From NCBI GenBank assembly GCA_024449915.1, contig JAMZAV010000166.1:248001-312000 (forward strand): a DNA stretch of 64,000 nucleotides. The letters run 5' to 3'. A model generated the notes under the pieces. The model saw only the letters and a list, made by a program, of their open reading frames with translations, made no database searches and was not told the DNA's origin. Position 1 is the stretch's first letter, and every line of letters begins with the position of its first letter. The position numbers were made by a program, and so were the translations under genes. Source of the stretch: Sweltsa coloradensis (lineage: Eukaryota > Arthropoda > Insecta > Plecoptera > Chloroperlidae). Shown in pieces: positions 11,650 to 24,100 of the stretch.

Positions 11650-12224
11650 CTAGGAAGCTTCGCAAACGTTTTTTCAGCGCGTTGTTGGATGAGCGTAATT
11701 GGTGCATTCAGCTGCCATGTGTTATGCAGATTTTCTGTTGTTCTGTGAAAAAATAATTACAATCTGATAAATCATGTAGGTGTTATAAGTCGAAGAAATT
11801 AAAAAAAAAAAAAAAGCGTAAAATTGCGATTTTCATGAGAAATAGTTTTTGGATTGCGTCAAATTTCACACGAATATATTAATTCATAAAAGGTTCTGTC
11901 AAAAAATCATTACGATCGGATAAAGCATGGAGGTGTTATAAATCGAAGAATTTTTTTAAATCGAAAAAATAGTAAAATTGCGATTTTCGTGAGAAATAAT
12001 TTTTCGATTGCGCTCAAAAACGTGGCAGTTCTAAGTTCAGAGATTTCGAAGGTCTCCAGAATTTTTTTCGCAATTGGAGTATTGGTTTAGCCGGAATCGT
12101 GTTAACAAACACACAAAGATACAAACAGAAAAAAAAGAAAAAAAGAATAACATTCCGGATTTTTTTCTCCAGTATAGTGGAATGTAATCTTCGCTTCGCT
12201 CGCTACGCTCGTTACCCTCATCAA
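11650..12224 (-). mobile_element. Helentron-like non-autonomous element, copy 2
   Basis: Minus orientation, 3' end CTAGGAAGCTTCGCAAACG at the left, 5' end (GAGCGTAGCGAGCGAAGCG in reverse) at the right near 12190-12224. Same body as copy 1. Confidence 0.75.
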
Positions 12225-12353
12225 TAAAACACAAGTAGTTTCCTCCACAACGATATTATTTTAATTAATTATGATTGTCTCGTTGACTGCCTGCGCAATC
12301 TTCAAAGATAGCGGTGAGGAGGGAGGGTGGTTGTTGTACCGATGAGACACCTG

Positions 12354-12410
12354 ATTGGTCACCGCTCTACGATGACGTAATGCCTAGTGCCCACCATCAG
12401 GGTATATAAT
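12354..12410 (+). promoter_or_regulatory. Promoter: inverted CCAAT, CRE-like site and TATA box
   Basis: ATTGG (inverted CCAAT) at 12354-12358, TGACGTAA (CRE-like half-palindrome) at 12373-12380 and TATATAAT at 12403-12410, followed 46 bases later by the ATG of the propeptide gene at 12456. The order and spacing suit a TATA promoter with transcription starting near 12430-12440. CRE-type sites are common in peptide hormone genes, which fits the predicted product. Confidence 0.7.
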
Positions 12411-12455
12411 CAGCAGACTCCCCGTGTCCTGTCTTGTACACTTCGTTGAGACAAG

Positions 12456-12576
12456 ATGGCGACTACACATCACCTGGCCAACTTCATGATGGGAGCAACT
12501 GTGCTGCTGCTGCTGGCAGCCTTGCAGACTAGGGTCGACGCCACCGCTTCGAGGGACGGTTTCAACCTCTACAAAG
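12456..12576 (+). CDS. Propeptide exon 1 with signal peptide
   Basis: ATG in the context ACAAGATGG, 40 codons plus one base. Reads MATTHHLANF then a hydrophobic core and VDATASRDGFNLYK. Donor GTGAAC at 12577. The TATA box 46 bases upstream supports this start. Confidence 0.75.
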
Positions 12577-15161
12577 GTGAACTTTTGCTTTGTCTACCTT
12601 TATATTGATTTAACCAGCTTCCTACCATGTTAATTATTTTCACGTAACACTGCTTCATTACTTATTTTTATAATCACCTCGTCTTATAAACTAAGATGTT
12701 TCTTTTTATCTTAGCCAATGTGCATAAGTTTTGATATTATGCATAAGTGTACTCTTGAAATTAAAAAATATTTCGACGAAATCAAACTTCCCTCTTGGTA
12801 AATAGGGCATTGTGACCTATGCGATTGTCAAATTACAAAATAAAACGTCATGCAATGTAAGCGAATGAAAATATTCACGAGTAACAGACCAAAAAAACGA
12901 TTTTATGATATTTCTTATACAAAATATTTTCCGACGGGACCTAGGACGAAAATAACAAAGTTTAGCTATTTCGTTTCAATTTTACTATTTGAAAACTCTG
13001 ATTTACTTTTTTTAAAGTCCAGTCTCAACCTTCGTAGAAATAAGTGCCATTACTTTATATTCCTCTAACTAAATTAATTGTGCTGTTGTGTGGTGTTGTG
13101 TGGTGTTGCTGGAATAGTGTTTTCACTTTTACGATTGTGATTCTGGTTGAATTATAAAATAAAGAGATCCGTCCGCGTTAGCACAAGATTAGGGTGCTGG
13201 TCCAAAGCGTATTAAACTATAGGAGGAAGTGGGTTCGAATCCCTCTTGCATGTGTTTTTTTTAAAATTGATCTGCATCGTCTCGAATAGCCTTAGTGCAT
13301 TAATATAAGACGTTAAGCAACACATAACAAATGAATCAAAAGGATGCAAAACGAGTTGTGTTTTTGTTTCGTTAATTATTTTTTAACGTTAAGTTCAGTA
13401 TCTGTTCTGTGTTGTAGATTTGCTTCGTGGAAAAGGAGAAGAGGCTGAAGACCAAGATCCCGACGAGGAAGCGCATATCCCGAAACTCTTATGTAAGTAC
13501 GAGCGCTTAATTGTACTTAGTTCACAAACTTTCCCGCATTTTTAACTGTTTCTTAGAAAATGTAGGTATACCCTCTTTAGTTGACTAACTGGGAACATGG
13601 TGTAAGTAGGGAGGAAATTTCCAAGGGAAGACTGAACCACTAGCACTCTTCTTATTGACTGAAGAAATATTCAGTCAAGGCTGCCGAGTCGAGTGCCTGT
13701 AACAGTTTTCGAACCATCCATCTCCCGCACTCGAGTCTCGTGAGGCGTTACGCATTTGCTACGAACTACTAACATCACTAAATCGTTTGCCAAAACGGAC
13801 GACTAATATCATTATTAAATGTATCTCGCGTTTATATCAAATTGGAGAAGCGTAGAGTGAGAAAAGTGGCTGTGCGGGGCGGCGAGGTCGTATCGATTCC
13901 GCGCGGTGCCGTAACTTGGCGGCTGACCGTTCTTGCCAGGTGCATAATAAAATAAAAAAGCATGCAAAAAATTGTATTGGGTATAGTATGTAAGTCAAAT
14001 GCACTTTCCGACTATAATATTTCGCAGACCAGTATAAACAGGTTGTTGAAGCATACATTAAGCCTTTCTGTCTATGTCATGAGAATGGTTGATCATTTTG
14101 CGATTCCACAGTCTCATGCTTCAGTAATAATTTCTAAAAGCAGATTCAGCTATTGCAAAAGTGTGCGATTATTTTGGTCACTAGCCCAATCAATGGTGAC
14201 ATAAAGCGAGCACACAGGTATATTAAACGACTTATTTGAAGAAATACCGGCTGTAGGGTACCTTTAGGTGCCTGACGAACTATATATGGTAAGATAGTTT
14301 TGAGTGGAATGTTCAATGGTTGATTTAAAGGATTGAATGGCATACTGCACTGCATGTTGACGTAAACATTGGGTAAAAATACAGAAATAAATTTATAAGG
14401 AGCAAATTATGTAAATATGGCTGGACACACATTTTAATAACTGCTTTTGTGATTTCAGATTTTTATCGCACGCCACCCGTCAATTCTGAAGTTTTCGGTA
14501 AGTCTGGCAACATAACTCTTTAGCATTATGTAATTTATTGAAGTGTTTGAAAATTATCTTATATTATCATCACTCAATAAGTAATACCCAAATATTCACT
14601 TAATCTAATTAATTTGATGCTCTGTACTATCTAGCTTCAACGCAACTTTTTTTAAACAAGGTCTATTCTCTAAGCATGATTGTTCAATGTTCATATTACC
14701 GCACATTAGTATTATTAATGCTATGTTCAATATGGCAATATATATTTTTTGTCTTTAATTCATTACAACTTTATTACCATGTTTATGCTGTAAGTCTACG
14801 GGACTTCTATTCTATTAGTCACTCTTTCTTGATTAGTCTATATATAGTGACAATTATTCATGTACTTTTTCCCTCTTTTTGTGTAAAATGAATTAATAGT
14901 ATTTGTATAATTTGTGTGTACGTATTAAGATATGTGTTGCTAGCTATATAGTCTAAAATAGCATCAACTAATCTGCCAACAAACACGCTTATGTTAAAAG
15001 TTCTTTGTCTTACTTTGCATAGAAAATGAATACAGATTTTCTTTATTTTAGATCAACGAGGTTTGGGAGATCTCGGCAAAAGGGGAAACGTCAACCAATA
15101 CAAACGTAAGACATTCAACTTCTTTACACACTTTTTACAACGCTTATATTAGCTTCATGTG

Positions 15162-15193
<32 letters not shown>

Positions 15194-18100
15194 GACGGAA
15201 TCTTATAATCGATATTTCACCCACTTCTCAATGTCCAATCGAGCTGAAATGTTTCACACATACGTATTTCTTGATGTTAATAGTGAATCAATTAAAAGAT
15301 TCACTAGTTAATCAATTAATGGATACGTAGCGACGTAGCGAGCGAAGCGAGATTCATTTCACTACACTTTGGAAAAAAAAATCCGGAATGTTTTTTTTTT
15401 TTTTTTTTTTTGTATTTTTGTTGTTTTGTTAACACATTCCGGCTAAACCGATCTCCGATTGCGATGAAATTTTATGAGGCTCGAAATCTCTGAACTTAGA
15501 ACTCCACGTTTTTTTGAGCGCATCGGGAAATTTTTCTATAAAAACGCAATTTTACGATTTTTTTTGATTTTTAAAAAATTCTCGACTTAAAAAACACTAC
15601 TGCTTTATCCGATTTTAATGATTTTTACAAACCTGATTTATATTAAGTATCGTGTGAAATTTGGTTAATCGAAACTTATTCTCATAAAACGAAATTTCGG
15701 TTTTTTTTTTTAAAAAAAATTCTTTACATTAAACCTACATCTTATCTATTGTAATGATTTTTTATAGAACTTAATTTCATAATTAATTACTCGTGAAAAT
15801 TTAGCGCAATTGAAAAATTTTCTTATGAAAATTGCAATTTAAAAGATTTTTTTCTTTTTTAAATTACGTAAAAATTACAATTTATTAAAAATTAAGTTAA
15901 TTTTATTTAATTTAATTTAATTTAAAAAAAATCTTCAATAAGTAAGATTTTTTCACAGAACACAGAAAACCGCGTACTCATGCAGCTCAATGACATTACG
16001 CTCTCCACAACGCGGCGGGCTTAAGCGTTTTCCTATTAATCTATTAATATTAAAATTTATAGGATCGAATTTCCCCACTTTCATTCCAATCGAGCTGAAA
16101 ATTTTCACACTACTATTCTTGATGACATAGTGAATCAATGACAGTTCCTAATTAATCATTAATTAATCTTAATTGGATGAGCGTAGCGAGCGTAGCGAGC
16201 GAAGCGAAGATTTCATTTCACTACACTGGAGAAAAAAATCCGGAATGTTTTTTTTTTTTTCTTTCTTTTTTTTTGTATTTTTGTGTGTTTGTTAACACGA
16301 TTCCGGCTAAACCGATACTCCGATTGCGATGAAATTTTATGGAGGCCTTCGAAATCTCTGAACTTAGAACTGCCACGTTTTGAGCGCAATCGGGAAATTT
16401 TTTCTTATAAAAAACGCAATTTTACGATTTTTTTCGATTTTTTTAAAAATTTCTTCGACTTATAACACCTACACGCTTTATCCGATTGTAATGATTTTTT
16501 CACATAACCTTAATTTTATGAATTAAGATATTTGTGTGAAATTTGAGCGTAATCGAAAAATTATTTTTAATGAAAATCGAAATTTTACGGGTTTTTTCTT
16601 TTTTTAAACAATTCTTTGACTTATAACACCTACATGCTTTTATCCTATTGTAATGATTTTTTAACAGAACCTTAATTTTATGAATTAATATACCCGAGTT
16701 AAATTTGAACGCAATCAAATAATTATTTCTTATGAAAATTGCAATTTTACGATTTTCTTTTTAAATTACGATTTATTAAAACAATTAAGTTATTTTTTTT
16801 TTATTTAATTTAATTTAAAAAAATCTTCGACTAAGCAATAATTTTTTCACAGAACAACAGAAAATCCGCTTTACACATGGAAGCTCAATGCACCAATTAC
16901 GCTCATCCAACAACGCGGCGGGACTTAAGCGTTTTCCTAGTTATAAATTAACGTTTATATGGGAATTGATATTTCACCCACTTCCCAAAGTCCGATCGAG
17001 CTGAAATTTGTCACACAGACTAAATACATTATCGTTAAGACTAAAAAGTATAAAATAATATTACATGATTTTTTTTTTTTTTAAACAACGCTTATATTTA
17101 AATGTACTAAAAAGTATAAAATAAATTTTCGCCCAACAAATTTTTGCCTTACTCGGAAATTAAAAGCGTTGGGCGCTTACGGTATTGACATAGATTACAG
17201 AATTTTGTTGTTCATGGAAGGAAAGCGTCCAACGCTTTTAATTTCCGAGTAAGGCAAAAATTTGTTGGGCGAAAATACTTATATAAGCGTTGTTTAAAAA
17301 AAAAATTTTTTCATGTAATATTTTCTGCCTCAACAGTGTCGGTAAAGAAGTTTGGCCGTTCGTGAACGAGGGACTTTTTTTAATCGTTCATTTCTTGATA
17401 AAGTTATTTTAAGCTTAGCGATCTGTGGAAGATGTATTATTGCAAACATTTCAAAAATGTTCCTGAAATTATGGACTTGGAAGTTGGAACTTGTTCGTTC
17501 ATCACGAACTACGTATTATCATTTCGAGATAACAGCAATTAAGACACAAAGAGACAAATTAAATGTTGATTAGGAAAGGGCCTATGTATGTATTGCCAAT
17601 CTTTGGAGGCTTGCGCTCAGCTTTCTGGTTTTTCTCCAGGTAAACGGTTAATAACCTCGGTATTATTTCACGCGAACGTTAACAAAGAATTAATCTTTGA
17701 CGCCCTGTACTCGTATCCCTCAATTGATTCATCGACTTTGAATTATAAATTCGTGGAATCTCCGTAATTGGATGAGCGTAGCGAGCGTAGCGAGCGAAGC
17801 GAAGATTCCATTTCACTACACTGGAGAAAAAAAATCCGGAATGTATTTTTTTTTTTCTTTCTTTTTTTTTTTTTGTATTTTTGTGTGTCTGTGAACACGA
17901 TTCCGGCTAAACCAATACTCCAATTGCGATGAAAATTTTATGGAGGTCTATGAAATCTCTGAACGAAGAACTGCACGGGGGGGAAAAAATCGATTGAAAA
18001 ATTATTTCTCATGAAAATCGCAATTTTACGATTTTTTTCGATTTTTAACAAAATTCTTTGATTTATAACACCTGCATGCTTTGTCCGATTGTAATAATTT

Positions 18101-21100
18101 TTTCACACAACCTTTATTTTATGAATTGATATATTCGTGTGAATTTTGAGCGTTATCGAAAGATAAATTTCTTTAAAAAATCGCAATTTTTGGAATTTTT
18201 TTTATGTTCAAATTTCTTTGGCTTATAGCACCTACATGCTTTATCCGATCGTAATGATTTTTTCACAGAACCTTAATTTCATGAATTTATATATTCGTGT
18301 GAAATTTGAGCGCAATCGAAAAATTATTTGTTATGAAAATCGAAATTTTCCGATTTTTTTTCTTTTTTTAAATTACGAATAATTAAAAAAAATTAAAATT
18401 AAAGTTTATTTTTTATTTAATTTAAATTAATTTAAAAAAAATCAACTAAGTAATGATTTTTTCATAGTACAACAGAAAATCCGCATAACACTTAACAACT
18501 CAATGCACCAATTACGCTCATCCAACAACGCGGCGGGACTTAAGCGTTTTCCTAGTTTACTCAATTCAAACAAACAAACAAACAACAAACAGACAAACAG
18601 ACAAACAGATTTTTAAACGCAAATTTTCACACTGGATCTAAAAGTTTAAATCAATGTAAACGCTCTGGTTAATTTTGTTATTCGTGAGATAAACGGTTTA
18701 GATAAATAAATAAATAAATAAATTGTATTTAGAGTCTACCCACTCAGTTATTGGATGAGCGTAGCGAGCGAAGCGAAGATTCTATTTCACTACACTGGAG
18801 AAAAAAATCCGGAATGTTTTTTTTCTTTCTTTTTTTTCTGTATGTATTTTTGTGTGTTTGTTAACACGATTCCGGCTAAACCGATACTCCAATTGCAATG
18901 AAATTTTCTAGAGGCCTTCGAAATCTCTGAACTTAGAACTGCCACGTTTTTGAGCGCAATCGGAAAATTATTTCTCATGAAAATCGCAATTTTACAATTT
19001 TTTTCGATTTAAAAAAATTTCTTCGACTTATAACACCTACATGCTTAACCCGATTTTATTGATTTTTTTCACAGAACCTTAATTTCATGAATTAAGATAT
19101 TCGTGTGAAATTTGAGCGCAATCGAAAAATTATTTCTCATGAAAATCGAAATTTTACATGTTTTTTTTCTTTTTTAAAACAATTCTTTGACTTATAACAC
19201 CTACATGCTTTATCCTATTGTAATGATTTTTTCACAGAACCCTAATTTTATGAATTATTATATTTGTGTAAAATTTGAGCGCATTCTAATAATTATTTCT
19301 TATGAAAATCGCAATTTTACGATTTTTTTATTTTTTAAAAATTAATTGGATGAGCGTAGCGAGCGAAGCGAGTGAAGCGAAGACTTCAATTTCACTGACC
19401 CCCGAAAAATTTAGCTCGGGTGTTTTTTTTTTGTTTTTGTGTTTTTTTTTGTTTTTTTTTGTTTGTATTTTTGTCTGTTTGTTCGCTCTCTACCGGGCAA
19501 ACGGCATATGCGATCTTGATGAAAATTTGACAGGACCTTCGAAATCTCTGAACTTAGACTTGCTACGTTTTTGGGTACAATCGAAGAAATATTTCTCATG
19601 AATATCGTACTTTTACGATTTTTTTCGATTTTTAGTGCGATATTTTCGTCACATTTTGGCCGATTCTGACCAAACGGGTGGGGCTACAAACGTTCATATT
19701 TCTCATATTTCACATGAACATTTAGGTAATGGTAATGTATTGCTTTCTGAAAGAAAAAGTTGAAAAAGTTAGCCAGAATCTATAGAAATAAAGCTTTTAA
19801 TATAAGTTTTTTTGATTTTTTGTGCGATTTTTTCGTGCCATTTGGGCCAATTCTGACCAAACGGGCGGGGCTACAACGTTCATATTATACACGGACATTA
19901 AGGTTATGGTGATGTAGTACCTTTGAAAAGAAAAAGTTGAAAAAGTTAGCCAGAATCCATAGAAATAAAGCTTTTAATATAAGTTTTTTACGGTAAATAA
20001 TACCAATTGACAAGAAACAATAGAAACTTGACAACAATCAACTACAATGCGTAGGCAACAAAACAAAGCACTTGCAAAAGTAAAGATATCCCACGCAAAC
20101 TAAAAACTTTAAAAAGCTCATCCATCAACGCGGCGGGACTTTAGCGTTTTCCTAGTAAAAATATAAAGTTAATATTTCGACTTAGTAATATTTTTTTCAC
20201 AGAACAACAGAAAATCTGCATAATACAATATGGCAGCTCAATGCACCAATTACGCTCATCCAACAACGCGGCGGGACTTAAGCGTTTTCCTAGTATATAA
20301 CTGATTTTCAGTGGGGGACAGTAAATCAAAGTGACTAAGCCTACCCTGTAGGCCCCGACGCAATCGACGATTGAGCGATAACCAACCAAAGATCGATATT
20401 TTTTTAATAGGAAATATAGCAATCAGTGGTATGGACAGTGCGAACACCCGCGGATCAACGCCAGAATCAACAAGGCCGATTCAGCACAACTCTGAATTTA
20501 TTATGTGCTTCGTTGCTAGGACGGCTCCAAAGTCACCGTTTACAAACTCCTAAGACACGAACTGATGGACTTAAGTCCAAATCAGAAGTAAAAAAACTTC
20601 TGACTTTGACGGGAATCGAACCCGAAACCTTCTGCATTGGAAGCAGATACGCTAACAACAAGACCAACGAGCCTTTTCCTGAATTGGCTTGTTCACTGCG
20701 ACTTTTACTCACCACGCTGCGCTATTGTACTAACCCCCCACCGCCGTCTAGATGCCTGTAAAGACGGATGTAGAGTGTAGACGGCGGTGATAGCCCAACT
20801 TGCGGGTGTCATGGCTGCTCATAGCTGTCAGCAGCCTACTGTTTTTACTGTCAGTTTGCATAGTTTTATGTTGAAAGCAAAATGTCCAATTGCTGTGTGT
20901 ATTCGTGTAAGGAGAGAGGAGGGCATACTGTCGTGTTTATTACTACAAATAAATACAATCACACATAATATACTGACAATTGTGTCTTTATTCGGCCTCC
21001 TGCCTACGTAACCTCTCTCATGTCAACAAATCAACACTGGCTAGGACTAAGCCTAGGCTTTGCTGAGGCGTATGCAAGTAGGGCCTAGGCCTATACTTTC

Positions 21101-24100
21101 TAATTTATAATACCATGATATTGATATGCCTAGGTCTACATCTAATGCTGAAGAAAAGCCTAGGCCCTAGTCCTTAGTAGCCTTATTCCAAGTAGGCCTA
21201 GGTCTAATCTCAATAACAGTGCTAGGCCCCAGATTTAGACATCAACGGCGCCATGTGCTTTCAGCTCTTACTTTAATTTTCCTATCGTTCACGTTTTCAT
21301 TGTTTAAAAGTTTAAACAAACAAAATATGCTATTGAATAAAATTACTTGAAATAGGCCGTACGACTACTTACGTAAAACCATTGATTAAAGAAGGAATGG
21401 TAAAACAATACGTAAACAAACAATTGAGGAAGCATACAGATTTGACAATGCAGAGCCTGCTATACATAGTTTATTTCAAACACCGCCACGGTCTTTGGGC
21501 AGGGTCCACTAGATACCTAACAAGCAGCTCGGAATAAGTATCTAGTGGACCCTGGTTTTGGGGGTTAGTGCAGTGGCGCGATCTGCGTGGAGCTTTGCGT
21601 GAACAAGCCATACATGTTTTAAATTTTAAATTTGTTTACTATCTGGACTTGTTTTGTAATGACTTGCAGCCGAGTGTATATCAATAAAAGGTAATTGGAT
21701 GAGCGAAGCGAAGACTTCAATTTCACTGACCCCCCAAAAAATTTAGCTCAAGTGTTTTTTTTGTTTGTTTGTTTTTGTTTTTTTTGTTTTTCCGTCTGTT
21801 TGTTTGCTCTCTACCGGGCAAACGGCATATGCGATCTTGATGAAAATTTGACACGACCTTCGTTTTCTCTGAACTTAGACTTGCTACATTTTTGGGTACA
21901 ATCGAAGAAATATTTCTCATGAATATCGTACTTTTACGATTTTTTTCGATTTTTAGTGCGATATTTTCGTGACATTTGGGCCGATTATGACCAAACGGGT
22001 GGGGCTACAACGTTCATATTTCACATGGACATTAAGGTAATGGTGATGTATTGCTTTCTGAAAGAAAAGTTGAAAAAGTTAGCCAGAATCTATAGAAATA
22101 AAGCTTTTAATATAAGTTTTTTTATTTTTGTGCGATATTTTCGTGCCATTTGGGCCAATTCTGACCAAACAAGTGGGGCTACAACGTTCATATTATACAT
22201 GGACATTAAGGTTATGGTGATGTAGTACCTTTTAAAAGAAAAAGTTTAAATAGTTGGCCAGAATCTATAGAAATAAAGCTTTTAATATAAGTTTTTTACG
22301 GTAAATAATACCATTGGTAAGAAACAAAAGAAACTTGACAACATTCACCTACAATGCGTAGGCAGCAAAACAAAGCACTTGCAAAAGTAAAGATATTCCA
22401 CGCAAACTAAAAACTTTAAAAAGCTCATCCATCAACGCGGCGGGACTTTAGCGTTTTCCTAGTTTATTAACATTCATACACAATTTGGTAATAAAATAGC
22501 CAGCGATTTAGCCGAGATCGTTTAACAGGTTTCCACTCGAACATCGAAGTTAAGCATAATCGGGCGTGGTCACGGGTAGAGTGGGTGACCGCTATACCCT
22601 GAAACTCACGTATATCGCTGGTTAGAGCAGATGGAGGGTTCGAGAACTAATGTAACGGCTTCGTTCTCCTTGACGTCTGCTCGGCAGTCCGGGTTAGTGG
22701 AGGAACCTATATGACTGTCAAAGTTACACCGTCCTTTCGGATGGGACGTTAAGCCGTTGGTCCCCTTGGTACTTTTCGAAAGGAGTAGGCTACGTGCCGG
22801 GACCGGTTTTCCCCTCCTCCCTTCTGTTCATACTTCATCCTCATCTATCACCACTCATCGTCTCGATTAGCCAAAGTGCATAAATATGAGATGTTAAGCA
22901 ATATCCAATCAATCAATCAAAATTTGGTAATGTTCACTACCAACCGTTCAGCACCTAAGCACACGCATTTCAGTTGCCTTGATACTAAATGCAGTTTCCT
23001 TGTTTTACGTACACTCATCGTGCGTCGAGAACTGAATGAAACCCTATGATGGACTTCAGCCTAGTGTCAACCTGAAACTAACATCACATTTAAATAATTG
23101 GTAAAGGGATGAGTTCTACTTACTAAAGGAAAGTTAGACTTATCGGGTATTCCTTGATCTGTTGTCAACGATTTTACGGTGGGAGTGGGAGTTGTTGCCA
23201 AGTTCATTACTCCATTTATTTTGTACTTTTATTTATTTTTAACTTTTTAAAATTATAATATATTAAACACATTTATAATGTGTGACCAAATAAGATACAT
23301 ACAATAATTATAGTATCGGACTTTGAAGGCGCTTGCGATTTGAAACATTGTATTTTTTTTCAACAATTTATAATTTACCATAAAAGATTAACCATGGTTG
23401 ATAAAAAGAAAAAATGTAGTTGAGTTATTATATATTTACGAAAATTTACAAAGGTGCTCTCAAAACTAAATTAAATTCATTTAAAATGTCAAATTTTTTT
23501 AATAGATTATCATGTGTTAAAAATGCAATGTCCATTTTCTGATATTTCTCCCCCACTTAATGGCAAATGTCAAGTATTATTAATTGGAATTTCTCTTTAT
23601 CGTTACATTATCGGTTTGCTTAAAATTCTTGTTTCAGACTTCATGATAACGCGGGATAATTTGGACGACCTACTTCGAATGGAAGGTAAGACCGATAACA
23701 AAGCTTTGTGATGGGTAGAATATAATAAGGTAAGTTAAAAGTCTATAAATTAGAAACAAGACAAGTTTTTAGAAATTGTAAATTACAAACGAAATATTAG
23801 ATTTTTAAAAAATTAAATCTGTTTTTAGAACAATCTAGTTACTGTTTTGTTGATTCACACTTTGCAAAGTTGTTTTCTCCGTCTTTGAACTAGGAAAAAC
23901 AATCTGCAGGTTTATGAAATGAATAATGTCACATGATAATATTGAGTTATTGTTACTTCCTCTCAAGTATGCATACCAAAACCCACGTGTAACGTGAGTG
24001 TACAGCAAAGAAACACGCGGCATGGCAAGGGGATGGGGAGAGGTTAGACAGCGCACAGTGCTTGCCTTCGATGATGGCTAGATCTTGTTCCTTAATTGTA

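Noticed and set aside
19302..19601. 99-codon + frame and similar frames (VCIFVCL.. type) seen many times
   Set aside because: They are translations of the T-rich segment of the Helentron-like repeat and recur in every copy.
22499..22622. Functional 5S rRNA gene
   Set aside because: The 5S-like part runs straight into a SINE body found again at 33120-33350, with no T-run terminator after it.
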